The position numbers and the translations under genes were made by a program. Below, one piece after another: positions 35,721-50,100 of a DNA stretch of 64,000 nucleotides. Below the pieces are notes generated by a model. The model saw only the letters and a list, made by a program, of their open reading frames with translations. It did no database searches and was not told where the DNA came from. The DNA is from Dasypus novemcinctus (taxonomy: Eukaryota > Chordata > Mammalia > Cingulata > Dasypodidae), in NCBI RefSeq assembly GCF_030445035.2, contig NC_080702.1, positions 24,005,652 to 24,069,651 on the forward strand, given 5' to 3'. Positions within the stretch are counted from its first letter, which is position 1; each line of letters starts with the position of its first letter.

Positions 35721-38700
35721 GTATCCTATCTTAGGTGTAGTAGTGTGTGAAATGGGACAGCTCTCCAGGGTCATTTGTGAGTCTCTAAAGGGAGGTTTCC
35801 CTTCTCCACGTATGGGGAAAAAAAAAAGACTTATGTCCACTTTCGTTTCTGTCTCCAGTCCGGTGTCAACTTTATTTAGAGTCGGAGTGTGGGCTCTGAA
35901 GGGCAAGATATTTTTTTCAAGTAGCATTACTGTGTGGATTCTGAATAAATAAAACTGATTCATCAGGGCAGTGTATATTTATCCCTTCAACATGCCCTGG
36001 ACAGGAGTTAAAATGTCTTATTAATTTTCTCCCTGTAATTGCTTTCCTTAAAGTGAATTATGAGGTTAATATATAATACTAAATAAAAACCTAGCAAATT
36101 TTTGAAATTTCAACTGATTAAAAAATTAAATAAAATGTCGCAGATAATTGTGAAAAGAGAATTTTAAATATATCAAAAATTCCATTCATAACTCTATTTG
36201 AAAAAGTTCATGATTTTTGTTGTTATGGAAATCAACATTTTATGATTAGTTAGGGAACAGGCTAAAACTTACAACACATAAGTACCAAAAACATGTGCAG
36301 TGGAATAATTCACTGTGATGATGAATTATATTCCGTACATGATAATTTAAATGTCCAATTTATAAATTCACAAGAAGAATTGAGTGAAAATTAATAACTG
36401 AGTTGTTCTGTTTTGTTTCCATAGTATCTTGAATAAAGTCCTAAAACAATTTTGTCCATGTCAGGTTCAAAAACTAAATCCATGAAAGATTTTTATTTTA
36501 ATACTAATACCATTACCACTAATAATACAACATATGGCAGGATTTTTAGATATGTGAACTTTTTAATACTTAGAAGATTATGTTATAAATATGATGATTA
36601 TATTATTTTTAAATAAATAAACATGCCTTAGGAAACCAAAAATTCTTTTGCAAAATCATGAAGCTTCTAAGTGATATAGATGGAATATAAATCCAGTCCA
36701 TCTGAATTTAGAACCTCTCCTTCTAAAAAATTATTCTAATAATCTCCTGCTAGTCTCTGCTTTGAAACAAAGCCAAGGAAATAACAGAATGAATGAGTGA
36801 GTGAATGAAAGGCTGAATGAATGAATCAACAAATCAATGAATCAATGGATGAATGAAGGGATGAATCAATCAATCAAAAAATAATTACTTCATAAATAAA
36901 TCTTAAAAGTAAACAGAGAGCACCACTATGGAAGAGGATACAGATACCACTGAGCAATGGAAGGAATTTTCCTGTCTGCATCTTCAAACAGTCTCTGTTT
37001 TGGATGATGGGTATTGTGCAGCATCATCATTTTGTGGGTTTTCTATGACAAGCTCAAAGAACGGGAGAGTAGGAATTGTCACATGTACCAAATATACCAC
37101 AGTAATTCAGGCATTCACTAAACATGTAAAGTGAGTAGGTGTAAGGGAGGTGGTTCTATGGGAATTCCAAATATATTCTGTGTATATTCTCTTAAATATT
37201 AATCTAAAATTTCCCTAAAAATAAAGTTTAAAAATTAAACAAATAATTAAATGAAGAAGTGTTACACAGGAGTTTTTTCTTAACTAGAACAATCTTCATT
37301 AAATAGACAACTGAGTAAGGGATTTGCATAATGATGAAAGAATAAAAACAATTTGTGACTTTGAAGAACAAATACTGAATATTGAGCAAGTTATTATGAA
37401 CTGACTTTTTGGACCCATTTATTTCTATAAATGAGTGAATCTCCCAGGGGGATTGCATTTTACTTTTCTCTCTGTAAACAATTCACTGTAATCATGTATT
37501 CGATTCTTTACACTCAATAAAAATGACATTTTAAATTTTAAATCTATTCTTGATGCACTTTTGGTATGCAATAGTCAAAACTCTTAGCATGCCAAAAGCA
37601 TTGCTATATTTTCTGGGTTTTGCCTACGTACTTTATGGTCTTGACTTTTTCTACACTAGAAGCCTCTGGTCAATTTTTGCTCAGCCAACATGGAATCATG
37701 TATTTGGTAAATCCAGAGTGCAGGGTGCTCTCTGCTCCCTGCCTTGCACATGTGGGGCTCTCATTGACATACCTACTCCATTCATTAATGTGATCTCAAC
37801 TCCATTAGCATTTCTTAAGGAAATCTATGACCTCATATATAGGCCAAATCTCCCTAGCGTATATTCGTATATTCTTCGGCACAAAGTTCCTTCTTCAAGG
37901 GAATCATTAGACTATTAATTCAGCATTTATTCTACACATGCAATTGGACATCTATGCCATAATAGAAACCTCAGTTCATTGAGGATCCTTTCTCTTTTTT
38001 TCTTTTCCAGTAATTTTTCTCAAGCACCAAGAACATATTAGAGAGTATATTTTTGCATGCACGTGAATCACTGAACTTGTAAAAATGAGGCAGATGAAAG
38101 ATCTCAGAGTTCCAGTCCTCATATAGTTCAGACTGGTACATCTTAACACATTTAACCACAAAAACAATCTCAGATGAGAAATTTACACTTTTAATTTTAC
38201 AAATAGGTAAAGATATTTTAATTGACACTCAACACTTGTATAGCATCAAGAAGCATTTCATTTAACTGTGACTTTTGATTTTGCTTTTGTAATTTTTAAG
38301 CTCAATTTGTGGATATTGTTGGATTTTGAAGGTACAAATGCTGTCTAAAAGAAAAATAAATATCACTCACCATTGTCTGTTTTTAATTCCTCTGCATAAA
38401 GATAAATAAGAGGTAAAAACAAAAATGTGTTAGAATGTGTCTTCACATCTACTTCCAGATAATCTAGACCAGATGTTATATAGTTTTATGAAAAAAAGGA
38501 AGTAAGTTCTAAATAGGTCTTTAAAACATAATAGTTGTCAAAACTATCTCACATACATACTAAACAATGGCCAATTCCATGATGAATTGCAAGAAAATTT
38601 TCTGCTTACATTATGAATGTAATAGTGAGTTCCCAAGGACCCCTTAGCCCCTCAGCACTTAGGTGCCATCATGACCTAGACATAGGTTAAATTTAATTAC

Positions 38701-39376
38701 CCTCCCTAGAATGGTAAGAATGCATAGATGACATCAAAAGCATAATCTTCCCCTTCCTGTTAAGGACCTTATTAAACCTCCTTTCTAGGAGCACATTAAA
38801 AACCTCTCCACATCAGTTTCCAAGTTTCTTTTGTCCATACAAGGAACTCTGTTCCTCTCCCTATGGAATGTCCTTGATATGAATCCACTGATAAATCACC
38901 TGACATTTTCCACTCTCTTTGTGGAGCACTATCTTACTTATTCTTTGGTCTGCCACTGTCATAGATCCTTCCCTGTTCACAAGTTCAATTAAATCTTATG
39001 CCTGCCAAAAAGCCAGGTGTATTCTTCAATCTCATGGCCTCACCTTTTCATGCCCTTCAAGAATTGGATTGTAAAAACACGTGAGGAATGAGCCAAGAGA
39101 CCACGTCTACTGGTCTTGCGGGCATGTGCTCAGGCAAAGGAGAATCCTTAGGGTAAATCAAAGGTTGGCTTGTAATGCCAATATGGGGAGGGGTGGCTGC
39201 CTCTTGGGCTGGTGAGGACCATTGAGAGAATATGGAGTCACATACTTGATTGAGTTTTGTCAACATCCACGTGAATTTGGGGGTTACACCAAAACTCTTA
39301 TGTGAGTAGCAGTTAAAGTGATAAGGAAAACAATCTGGAAGCATTGCTGCAAACCCACTGCTGATTCTTTTTTGGG
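35721..39376 (+). repeat. Tandem unit U6
   Basis: 3.66 kb without insertions. Heptad exon 38371-38391, LTR-like block 38625-39077. A plus-strand frame of 122 residues at 37550-37918 is almost the same in U5 only because of the shared tract. Confidence 0.9.
38371..38391 (-). CDS. Heptad exon (U6), 21 nt
   Basis: Acceptor ATCTTTATGCAG, donor GTGAGTGA; phase-1 reading E-E-L-K-T-D-N, the same as U5. Confidence 0.66.
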
Positions 39377-41975
39377 TGTATCTCATCTTAGGTGTAATAG
39401 TGTGTGAAATGGGGCAGTTCACCAGGATCATTTGTGATTCTAAAAAGAGAAGATTCCCTTCCACACATATTGGCAAAAAAAAAAAAAAAAAAGAAAAGTT
39501 ATGTGCACTTTGGCTTCTATTTCCATTACCTCATCAATATTCTTTAGAGTTGGAGTGTGGGCATTGAAGGGCAAGATTTTTTTTTTCTATTAACATTACT
39601 GTGTGGATCCTGAACAAGTAAAACTGATTCATCAGGGTAGTGTATTTAACCCTTAAAAATACTGGAAAGAAGCTGACATGTCTTATTAATTTTCTCTATG
39701 GAATTATTTTCCTTAAAATGAATTATAATTTTACAATATAATATTAAATGAAAACTTGGCAAATTTTTGAAAGTTCAGTTGATTAAAAATTAAATGAAAT
39801 GTAGCAGATAAGAGTGAAAAGAGAATTATAAATATAGCAAAAATTCCTTTCATAATGCTACTTGAAAAAGTACATGATTTTTGTTGTATTGGAAATCGAT
39901 ATTTTATGATTAGTGTCCTTGCTGTATCTAGACCAATATGATACCAAAAACATGTGCAGTGGAATAATTCACTGTGATGATGAATTATATTCCATACATG
40001 ATAATTCAAATTGTCCAATTTATAAAGTCACAGAAAGAATGGTGGGAATATTAAATAGTTGAGTTGTTCTGTTTTGTTTTCATACAAAACAAACTTAAAA
40101 CAAACTTGTCCTTGCCAAGTACAATAACTAAATCCATGACAGCTATTAATTCTACTACTACTAACACTACTATTAATAATAAAATACATATCAAGATTTT
40201 TGGATGTGTGAACTCTTTAATACTTATGAAAGTAAGTTATAAATATGATGATTATATCATTTTAAAATAAATAAACATGCCTTAGGAAACTAAAAAGTAT
40301 TTTGCAAAGTCATGAACCTTCTATGTAATATAGCTGGAATATAAACCCAGTGCATCTGAATATAGAAACTCTCCTAAAAAATGAGTCTAATAATCTCCTG
40401 CTAGTCTCTGCTTTGAAAAAAAACAAGTGAAAGAATGAATGAGTGAATGAATGAATCAACAAATCAATGAATCAATGGATGAAGGAAGAGATGAATGAAT
40501 CAATCAATAAATAATTACTTTGTAAATAAATCTTAAAAGTAAACAGCACCATGATGGAAGAGGATACAGACACCAGTGAGCAAATGGAAGGAATTTTCCT
40601 GTCTGCATCTCTGTTTTGGATGATGGGCATTGTGCAGCATCATCCTTTTGTGGGTTGTCTATGGCAAGCTCAAAGAACTGGAGATTAGGAATTGTCACAT
40701 GTACCAAATATACCACACTAATTCAGGAGTTCACTAAACTATGTAAAGTGAGTAGGTGTAAGGGAGGTGGTTCTATGGGAATTCCAAATATATTCTGTGT
40801 ATATTCTCTTAAACATCACTCTAAAATTTCCCCAGAATTAATGTTTAAATATTAAGCAAATAATTAAATGAAGAAGTGTTACATGGGAGTTCCCTCTTCA
40901 CTGGAAAAATATTCCTTAAATAGACAAATGAGTAAGGAATTTGCATAATGACTAAAGATGAAAAACAATTTGTGAATATGAAGAACAAATACTGAATATT
41001 AAGCAAGTTATTATGAATTGACTTTTTGGACCCATTTATTTATGTAAATGAGTGACTCTCCCAGGTGGATTACATTTTACTTTTCTCTGTAAACATTTCA
41101 CTGTAATCATGTATTCAATTATTCACACTCAATAAAAATAACATTTTAAAATTTAAATCTATTCATGATGCTAATTGACTGCAATTTTTAAAACTCTTAG
41201 CATGCCAAAAGCAGTGTTATATTTCCTGTGATTTGCCTATGGACCTTGTATTTTTTACTGTTTTCCACACTAGAAACCCAGGGTAAATATGTGCCAACCA
41301 ACTTAGAATCATGTAATTGGTCAACCCAGAATGTAGGGTGCTCTCTTTTCCCTGCTTTGCAAGCGGGGCTCTCATTGGCATACCTATTCCATTCAGTAAT
41401 GCTGATATCAACTCCTTTAGTATTTCATAAGGAAATCTAAGACTTCATATGTAGCCCAAATCTCCCTAGTGTATATTCTTAGGCATCAAGTTCCTTTTTC
41501 AAGGAAATTGTTAGATTATTAATTTAGCATTTATTCTACACATGCAATTGTACATCTATACCACAATAGAAACCTCAGTGCATTGGAGATCCTTTCTCTT
41601 TTTTTTTCTTTTTCCAGTAATGATTTTCAAGCACCAAGAACATATTAGAGTATATTTTTACATGCACAAAGAATCACTGAACTTGAACAAATGAGGCAGA
41701 TGAAAGAACTCAGACTACCAGTCCTTACATAGCTCAAAGTGTCACATTTTAACCTACATTTAACCACAAAACTATCTCTCTGATGAGAAATTTACACTTA
41801 CAATTTTAAAAATAGGCAAAAATATTTTGACACTGAATACTATTTTACAGCATCAATAAGCATTTAATTAACTCTGGGTTTTATTATGCTTTGGTAATTT
41901 TTAAGCTCAACTTGTGGATACTATTAGATTTTGAGATTTCAAATACTGTCTAAAAGAAAAGTACATATCACTCAC

Positions 41976-41996
41976 CATTGCGTGTTTTTAATGTCT
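41976..41996 (-). CDS. Heptad exon (U7), 21 nt
   Basis: Acceptor ATCTTTACATAG (TAG instead of CAG, still usable), donor GTGAGTGA. Phase-1 reading E-T-L-K-T-R-N, open. Confidence 0.63.
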
Positions 41997-42090
41997 CTAT
42001 GTAAAGATAAATAAAAGGTAAAAAAAATGTGTTAGAATGTGTCTCCATACACGACCTTCAGATAGTCTAGATCACATGTTTTATATATAT

Positions 42091-42506
42091 ATATATTTTT
42101 TAAATTTCTCTTCCCTTTCCTCCCCCAGCCCTGCCCCAGTTGTCTGTTCTCTGTGTCCATTTGCTGCCTGTTCTTCTCTGTCTGCTTCTGTTGTTGTCAG
42201 CGGCATGCATGGGAATCTGTGTTTCTTATTGTTGCATCATCTTTCTGTGTCAGCTCTCCATGTGTACAGCACCATTCTTGGGCAGGCTGCACTTTCTTTT
42301 GCGCTGGGCGGGTCTCCTTATGGAATGCACTCTTTGTGCTTGGGGCTCCCCTATTCTGGGACACCCCTGCGAGGCACGGCACTCCTTGCTCGCATCAGCA
42401 CTGCGCATAGGCCAGCTCCACATGGGTCAAGGAGGTTCAGGGTTTGAACCACGGACCTCCCATGTGGTAGACAGACGCCCTATTCACTGGGCCAAGTCTA
42501 CTTCCC
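42091..42506 (-). mobile_element. DAS-type SINE, minus orientation
   Basis: About 415 bp. On the minus strand it starts at 42506 with GGGAAGTAGACTTGGCCCAG, the tRNA-like head with an A-box-like start and, further in, a B-box-like GGTTTGAACC word on the plus strand (42450s, 'gggtttgaaccacgg'). It ends in an A/T-rich tail at the left. The flanks share TTATATAT-rich words, consistent with a TSD. Frames up to 136 residues inside are SINE sequence, not genes. Confidence 0.88.
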
Positions 42507-43408
42507 TTATATATTTTTATTAAAATAAGAAAATTAGCTATAAATATCTCTTTAAAACATAATAGTTGTCAATACCATCTCACATACATACTAAGTAATG
42601 GACAATTCCATGATGAATTGCAAGAAAATTTTCTGCTTACATTTTCAATCTAATATTGAGGTTATCAAGGTCCTCTTTTTTCCTCAGCATCTAGGTGCCA
42701 TCATGACCTAGACATAGGTTAAATTTAATAATCCTTCCTAGAAAGGTAAGAATGCATAGATGACATCAAAAAGCATACTCTTCCCATTTGTTACAGACCT
42801 TTGTAAACCTCCTTTCTAGGAGCACATTAAAAACATTTCCACACAAGTTTCTAAGCTTCATTTGTCTGTACAAGGAACTTTATTCCTCTCCCTATGCAAT
42901 GTCCTTATTTTGAAACCACTTATAAATCACCTGACATTTTCCATTCTCTTTTTGAGTCATTACTTACTTATTCTTTGGCCTGCCACTGTCAAAGATTTTT
43001 CCCTGTTCACAAGTCCAATTAAATCTTATGCCTGAAAAAAGCCAGGTGTATTCTTCAATCTCATGACCTCACCTTCTCTTGCCTTTCAAGAATTGGTTTG
43101 TATAAACGGGCGAGGAATGAGCCAAGAGACAGCACATCTATTGATCTTCTGGTCACGTGCTCAGGCAAAGGAGAATCCTTACAGTAAATCCACAGTTGGC
43201 TTGTAATGCCAATGTGGGGAGGGGTGGCTGCCTCTTGGGCTGGTGAGGACCATTGAGAGAATATAGAGTCATGTACTTGACTGATTTTTGTCAACATCCG
43301 CCTGAATTTGGGGGTTACCCCTAAACCCTTATGTGAGTAGCCGTTAAAAAAGATAAGGAAAACAATCTGGAAGCATTGCTGCAAACCTACCATTGATTCT
43401 TTTTAGGA

Positions 43409-46400
43409 GTATCCTATCAGGTGTAGTAGTGTGTGAAATGGGGCAGTTCTCCAGGGTCATTTGTGAGTCACTAAAGGGAGGTTTCCCTTCCCCACATATT
43501 GGGAAAAAAAAGGAGTTATGTCCACTTTCATTTCTGTATCCATTACCACATCAATATTCTTTAGAGTTGGAGTGTGGGCTCTGAAGGGCAAGATATTTTT
43601 TTTCAAGAAACATTACTGTGTAGATTCTGAATAAGTAAAACTGACTCATCAGGGTAGTGTATATTTAGCCATAACCATATCCTGACCAGGAACTGAAATG
43701 TCTTATTAATTTTCTCTATGGAATTGTTTTCCTTAAAATGAATTATGAGGTTACTATATAATACTAATTTAAAACTTGGCAAATTTTTGACAGTTCAGTT
43801 GATTAAAAAATTAAATGAAAAAGAAAATGAAGGATAGATGGCTAGATGGAGACAGAGAGAGAAAGATGGATGATTTAATAAAACAGTGCAGTTAAAAGAA
43901 AAAAAATGAAATGAAATGTAGCAGATAATAGTGAAAAGAATTTTAAATATATCAAAAATTCCTTTCATAACTCTACTTGAAAAAGTTCATGATTTTTGTT
44001 GTTATGGACATCAACATTTTATGATTAGTTAGTGTCCACACTGTACCTAGACCAATATGATACCAAAACATCTACAGTGGAGTAATTCACAGTAATGATG
44101 AATTATATTCCATACATGATCATTTAAATTGTCCAATTTATAAATTCTCAGAAAGAACGGAGGGAAAGCTAAAATGTTCTGTTGTTCAGTTTTGTTTTCA
44201 TAGTTTCCTGAATAATGACTTAAAACAATCTTGTCCTTGCCAGGTTCAATAACTAAATCCATGAAAGCTATTAATTTTACTACGACTAACACTACTATTA
44301 ATAATATAATACATGTCAAGATTTTTTGAAATGTGAACTTTGTAATACTTATAACAGTATGTTATAAATGTGATGATTATGTTATTTTTAAATAAATAAA
44401 CATGCCTTAGGAAACTAAAAAATCTTTTGCAAAATCAGGAAGCTTCTAAGTAATATAGCTGGAATATAAACCCAGTGCATCTGAATTTAGAAGCTCTTCT
44501 TCTAAAAAACTAATCTAATAATCTCTTGCTAGTCTCTGCTTTGAAACAAAACAAAATAAATGACAGGATGAATGAGTGAATGAATGAATCAACAATCAGT
44601 GAATGAATAGATGAAGGAAGGGATGAATGAATCAAGCAATATATAATTATTACATAAATAAATTAAAGGTAAAGAGAGAGCACCATGATGAAAGGGGATA
44701 CAGATACCACTGAGCAAATGGGAAGGAATTTTCCTGTCTGCATCTATAAACACTCTCTGTTTTGGATGATGGGCATTGTGCAGCAGCATCATTTTCTGGG
44801 TTGTCTATGGCAAGCTCAAAGAACAGGAGAGTAGGAATTGTCACATGTACCAAATATACCATACTGAATCAGGAGTTCACTAAAAATGTAAGAATGTGTA
44901 GGTATAGGGAGGTGGTTCTATGGGAATTCCAAATATATTCTGTGTATATTCTCTTAAAAATCAATCTAAAATTTCCCTAAAAATAAAATTTAAATATTAA
45001 ACAAATAATTAAATGAAGAAATGTTACATTCTTCACTGGAGAATTATTCATTAAATAGACAACCGAGTAAGGGATTTACATAATGACTAAAGAATAAAAA
45101 TACTTTGTGACTTTGAAGAATAAATATTGAATATTAAATAAGTTATTATGAATAGACTTTTTGGACCCATTTATTTATATAAATGAGTGAATCTCCCAGG
45201 CGGATTGCATTTTACTTTTCTCTCTGTAAACATTTCACTGTAATCATCTAATCAGCTCAGTAAAAATGACATTTTAAAATTAAATCTATTTATAAAGCTA
45301 ATGGCCTGCAATCATCAAAACTCTTATTATGCCAAAAGCAAGGTTATATTTTCTGGGTTTTGCCTAAGTACCTTATAGTCTTGACTGTTTTCCACACTAG
45401 AAGCCCCTGGTCAATTTGGGCCAACTGTCATAAAATCATGTATTTGGTCAACCTAGAGTGTAGTGTGCTCTCTGCTCCCTTCCATGCACATGCAGAGCTC
45501 TCATTGTCATACCTATTCCATTCATTAATGCTGATATCAACTCCTTTACCATTTCATAAGGAAATCTAGAACCTCTTATATAGGTCAAATCTCCCTAGTG
45601 TATATTCTTATGCACCAAGTTCTTTCTTCAAGGAAATCATTAGATTATTAATTTATCATTTATTCTATACATGCAATTGTACATCTATACCATAATAGAA
45701 ACCTCAATGCACTGGGGACCCTTCCTCTTTTTTTCTTTTTCCAGTAATGTTTCTCAAGCACCAAGAACATATTAGAGAGTATATTTTTACATGCACAAGG
45801 AAACATTGAACTTGAAAAAATGAAGCAGATGAAAGAACTCAGACTACCAGTCCTCACATAGGTCAAAGTATCACATTTTAACCTATATTTAACCACAAAA
45901 ACTATCTCTCTGATGAGAAATTTACACTCACAATTTTAAAAATAGGCAAAAATATTTTGACACAGTACTATTTTACTGCATCAATAAGCATTTAAGTAAC
46001 TCTGATTTTTTATTGTGCTTTGGTAATTCTTAAGCTTGATTGTGTATATTATTAGATTTTGAGGTTTCAAATACTATCTAAAAGAAAAGTAAATATCACT
46101 CACCGTTGTTTTTTTTTAATTTCTCTGTGCAAAGGTAAATAAAAGGTAAAAACAAAAATGAGTTAGAATGTTTCTCCATACAGGAGTTGCAGATGGTCTA
46201 GATCAGATGTTATATATTTTTATTAAAATAAGAAAATTAGCTATAAATATCTCTTTAAAACATAATAGTTGTCAATACCATCTCACATACATACGAAGCA
46301 ATGGCCAATTCCATGATGAATTGCAAGAAAATTTTCTGCTTGCTTTATCAATGTAATAGTGAGGTTCCCAAGGCCCCCTTAGTTCCTTAGCACTTAGGTG

Positions 46401-47110
46401 CCATCAGGACATAGACATAGGTTAAATTTAATAATCCTCCCCAGAAGGGTAAGAATGCATAGATGATATCAAAAAGCATAATCTTCCCAATTCTGTTAAA
46501 GACCCTCATAAACCTCCTTTCTTGGACAACAGTAAAAACATCTCCACACCAGTTTCTAAGCTTCACATATCCGTTCAAGGAACTCTGTTCCTCTCCCTAT
46601 GCAATGTCCTTATTTTGAAACCACTTATAAATCACCTGATATTTTCATTCTCTTTGTGGATCATTAACTTACTTATTCTTTGGCCTGCCACTGTCAAAGA
46701 TTCTTCGCTGTTCACAAGTCCAATCTTATGCCCGACAAAAAGCCAGGTGTATTCTTCAATCCCATGGCCTCACCTTCTTATGCCCTTCAAGAACTGGTTT
46801 GTAAAAATGGGTGAGGAATGAGCCAAGACACAGCATGTCCACTGGTCTTGTGGGCATGTGCTCAGGCAAGGGAGAATCCTTAAGGGAAATCCACGGCTGG
46901 CTTGGAATGTCTATGTGGGGAGGGGTGTCTGCCTCTTGGGCTGGTGAGGACCACTGAGAGAAAAAGGAGTCAAGTATTTGATTGAGTTTTGTTAACATCC
47001 ACATGAATTTGGGGGTTACACCAAAACTCTTATGTGAGTAGCAGTTAAAAAAGATAAGGAAAACAATCTGGAAGCATTGCTGCAAACCCACTGCTGATTC
47101 TTTTTTGGGT
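43409..47110 (+). repeat. Tandem unit U8
   Basis: 3.70 kb. A short unshared A/G-rich stretch (about 43820-43915, 'agatggctagatggagac') interrupts it, flanked by a repeated 'aaatgaaa' word. Heptad exon 46104-46124, LTR-like block 46360-46807. Confidence 0.88.
46104..46124 (-). CDS. Heptad exon (U8), 21 nt
   Basis: Acceptor ACCTTTGCACAG, donor GTGAGTGA. Phase-1 reading E-K-L-K-K-N-N, open. The exon ends CG instead of TG. Confidence 0.62.
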
Positions 47111-50100
47111 GTATCCTATTTTAGGTGTAGTAGTGTGTGAAATGGGGCAGTTCACCAGGGTCATTTGTGATTCTAAAAAGGGAGGATTCCCTTCCACACA
47201 TATTGGCAAAAAAAAAAAAAAAAAAAAAAAAAGAAAAGTTATGTGCACTTTGGTTTCTATTTCCATTACCTCATCAATATTCTTTAGAGTTGGAGTGTGG
47301 GCATTGAAGGGCAAGATCTTTTTTTTCTAGTAATATTACTGTGTGGATCCTGAACAAGTAAAACTGATTCTTCAGGGTAGTGTATTTAACCTTAACCTTG
47401 TCCTGGACAGGAGCTCAAATGTCTTATTAATTTTCTCTATGGAATTGTTTTCCTTAAAATGAATTATAAAGTTACTATATAATACTAAATTAAAACTTAG
47501 CAAATTTTTGCCAGTTCAGTTGATTAAAAAATTAAATGAAATGTAGCAGATAAGAGTGAAAAGAGTATTATAAATATATCAAAAATTCCTTTCATAACTT
47601 TACTTGAAAAATTTCACAATTTTTGTTGTTATGGAAATCAACATTTTATGATTAGGTAGTGTCCACTCTGTGTCTAAACCAAAATAAATACCAAAAAAAA
47701 GTGCAGTGGAATAATTCACTGTGATGATGAATTTTATTCCATACATGACAATTTAAATTGTCCAATTTACAGATTAACAGAAAGAATAGAGGGAAAACTA
47801 AATAGGTGAGTTGTTCTGTTTTGATTTTATAGTGCTGTGAATAATACCTTAAATCAATCTTGTCCTTGACAGATACAATAATTAAATCCATGAAAGCTAT
47901 TAATTCTAGTACTAAAACTTGTTAATAATACAATACTGTCAAGGTTTTCAGATATGTGAACTCTTTAATACATATAACAGTATGTTATAAATATTATGAT
48001 TATATTATTTTTGAATAAATAAACATGCCTTAGGAAACTAAAAAATATTTTGCAAAATCATGAAGCTTCTAAGTAATATAGCTGGAATATATACTCAGTG
48101 CATCTGTTTTTAGAACCTCTCCTTCTAAAAAATTAATTTAATAATCTTTTGCTAGTCTCTGCTTTGAAACAAAACAATGTAAATGACAGAATGAATGAGT
48201 AAATGAATGAAAGGCTGAATGAATGAATCAACAAATAAATGAATCAATGGATGAAGGAGGGCATGAATGAATGAATCAATCAATATTTACTACATAAATA
48301 AATCTTAAAAGTATACAGCACTATGATGAAAGGTAATGCAGATACCACCGAGCAAATGGAAGGAATTTTCCGGTCCGAATCTACAAACAGTCTCTGTTCT
48401 GGGTAACGAGCATTGTGCTGCATCATTATTTTGTGGGTTGTCTAAGGTTAGCTCAAAGAACTGGAGAGTAGGAATTGTCACATGTACCAAACATACCACA
48501 CTAATTCAGGAGTTCACTAAAACATAAGTGTAAGGGAGGTGTTTCTATGGGAATTCCAAATATATTCTGTGTATATTCTCTTAAATATCAATAGAAAATT
48601 TCCCTAAAAATAATGCTTAAAAATTAAAAAATTATTAAATGAAGTAGTGTTACATGGGATCTGTTTCTTAACTGGAAAATTTTTCATTAAATAGACAACC
48701 AAGTAAGGGATTTGCATAATGCCTAAAGAATGAAAACAATCTGTGACTTCACAGAGCAAATATTGAATATTAAATAAGGCATTATGAATTGACTTTTTGG
48801 ACCCATTTGTATACATATAAATGAGTGAATCTCCCAGGTGGATTGCATTTTACTTTTCTCTCTGTAAACATTACACTCTAATCATCTAATTAATTATTTA
48901 CACTCAATAAAAATGACATTTTAAAATTTAAATCTATTCATGATGCTCTTTTTGTCTTCAATTGTCAAAACTCTAAGAAAGCCAAAAGGAATGCTATATT
49001 TTCTGGGTTTTGCCTACATACCTTATAGTTTTGACTGTTTTCCACACCAGAAGCCCCTGGTCATTTTGTTCCAACCGTCATAGAATCATGTATTTGGACA
49101 ACCCAGAGTGTAGTGTGTTCTCTGCTCTCTGCCTTGCACATGAAGAGTTCTCATTGGCATACCTATTCCATTCATTAATGCTGATCTTAACTTCATTACC
49201 ATTTCTTAAGGAAATCTATGACCTCATACATAGTCCAAATCTCCCTAGCTATATTCTCATGCATGAAGTTGCTTCTTCAAGGAAATCATTAGAATATTAA
49301 TTTTGCATTTATTCTATATATGCAATTGTACATCTCTACTATAATAGAAACTTCAAGGCATTGGGGATCCTTTCTCTTTTTTTTCCTTTTTCCAGTAATG
49401 TTTCTCAAGAACCAAGAACATATTAGAGTGGATTTTTACATGCACAAGGAATCACTGAACTTGAATATACGAGGCAGATAAACAAACTCAGAGTCCCAGT
49501 CCGCATATAGCTCAAATTGGCACATCTTAATCTATATTTAACCACAACACCTTTCTCTCTGATGAGAAATTTACACTTACAATTTTACAAACAGGTAAAG
49601 AAAGTTTAATTGACACTCACTATTTTTTTACAGCATCAAAAAACATCTCATTAACTCTGAATTTTGATTTTCCTTCAGTAATTTTTAAGCTCAATTTGTA
49701 GATATTATTGGATTTCGAAAGCTCAAATGCTGTCTAAAAGAAAAATATATATCACTCACCATTTTCTAGAATTAATTTCTCTGCATAAAGATAAAAAAAG
49801 GTAAAAACAAAAATATGTTAGAATGTGTCTCCAGGCACTACTTGCAGATTATCTAGACCAGATATTTTATATTTTTATTAAAATAAAAAAGTCAGCCCTA
49901 AATAGCTCTTTAAAGCATAACAGTTGTCAATACTATCTCACATATATACTAAGCAATGGCCCATTCCTTGATGAATTGCAAGAAAATTTTCTGCTTGCAT
50001 TATCAATGTAATAGTGAGGTTCCCAAGGTCCCCTTAGTTCCTCAGCACTTAGTGCCATCAGGACATAGACATAGGTTAAATTTAATAATCCTCCCCAGAA

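Larger units (their letters stand above)
39377..43408 (+). repeat. Tandem unit U7
   Basis: 4.03 kb, long because of a SINE at about 42091-42506 placed between the heptad exon (41976-41996) and the LTR-like block (42656-43106). Poly(A) run at about 39475-39493. Confidence 0.88.

Noticed and set aside
33896-37918. A 122-residue plus-strand frame seen almost unchanged in U5 and U6, with similar shorter frames in other units.
   Set aside because: The match between U5 and U6 comes from the near-identical tract as a whole. In other units the same DNA is shifted or stopped, and the translation resembles no family I know.
34317-38228. 84-85 residue minus-strand frames at the same place in U5 and U6.
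   Set aside because: They span a MIR-like piece and a T-rich tract and do not stay open in other units.
42037-42523. Frames of up to 136 residues with Cys/Ser-rich translation.
   Set aside because: They lie in a minus-oriented SINE; the same kind of frame appears at 54846-55217 in another SINE copy.
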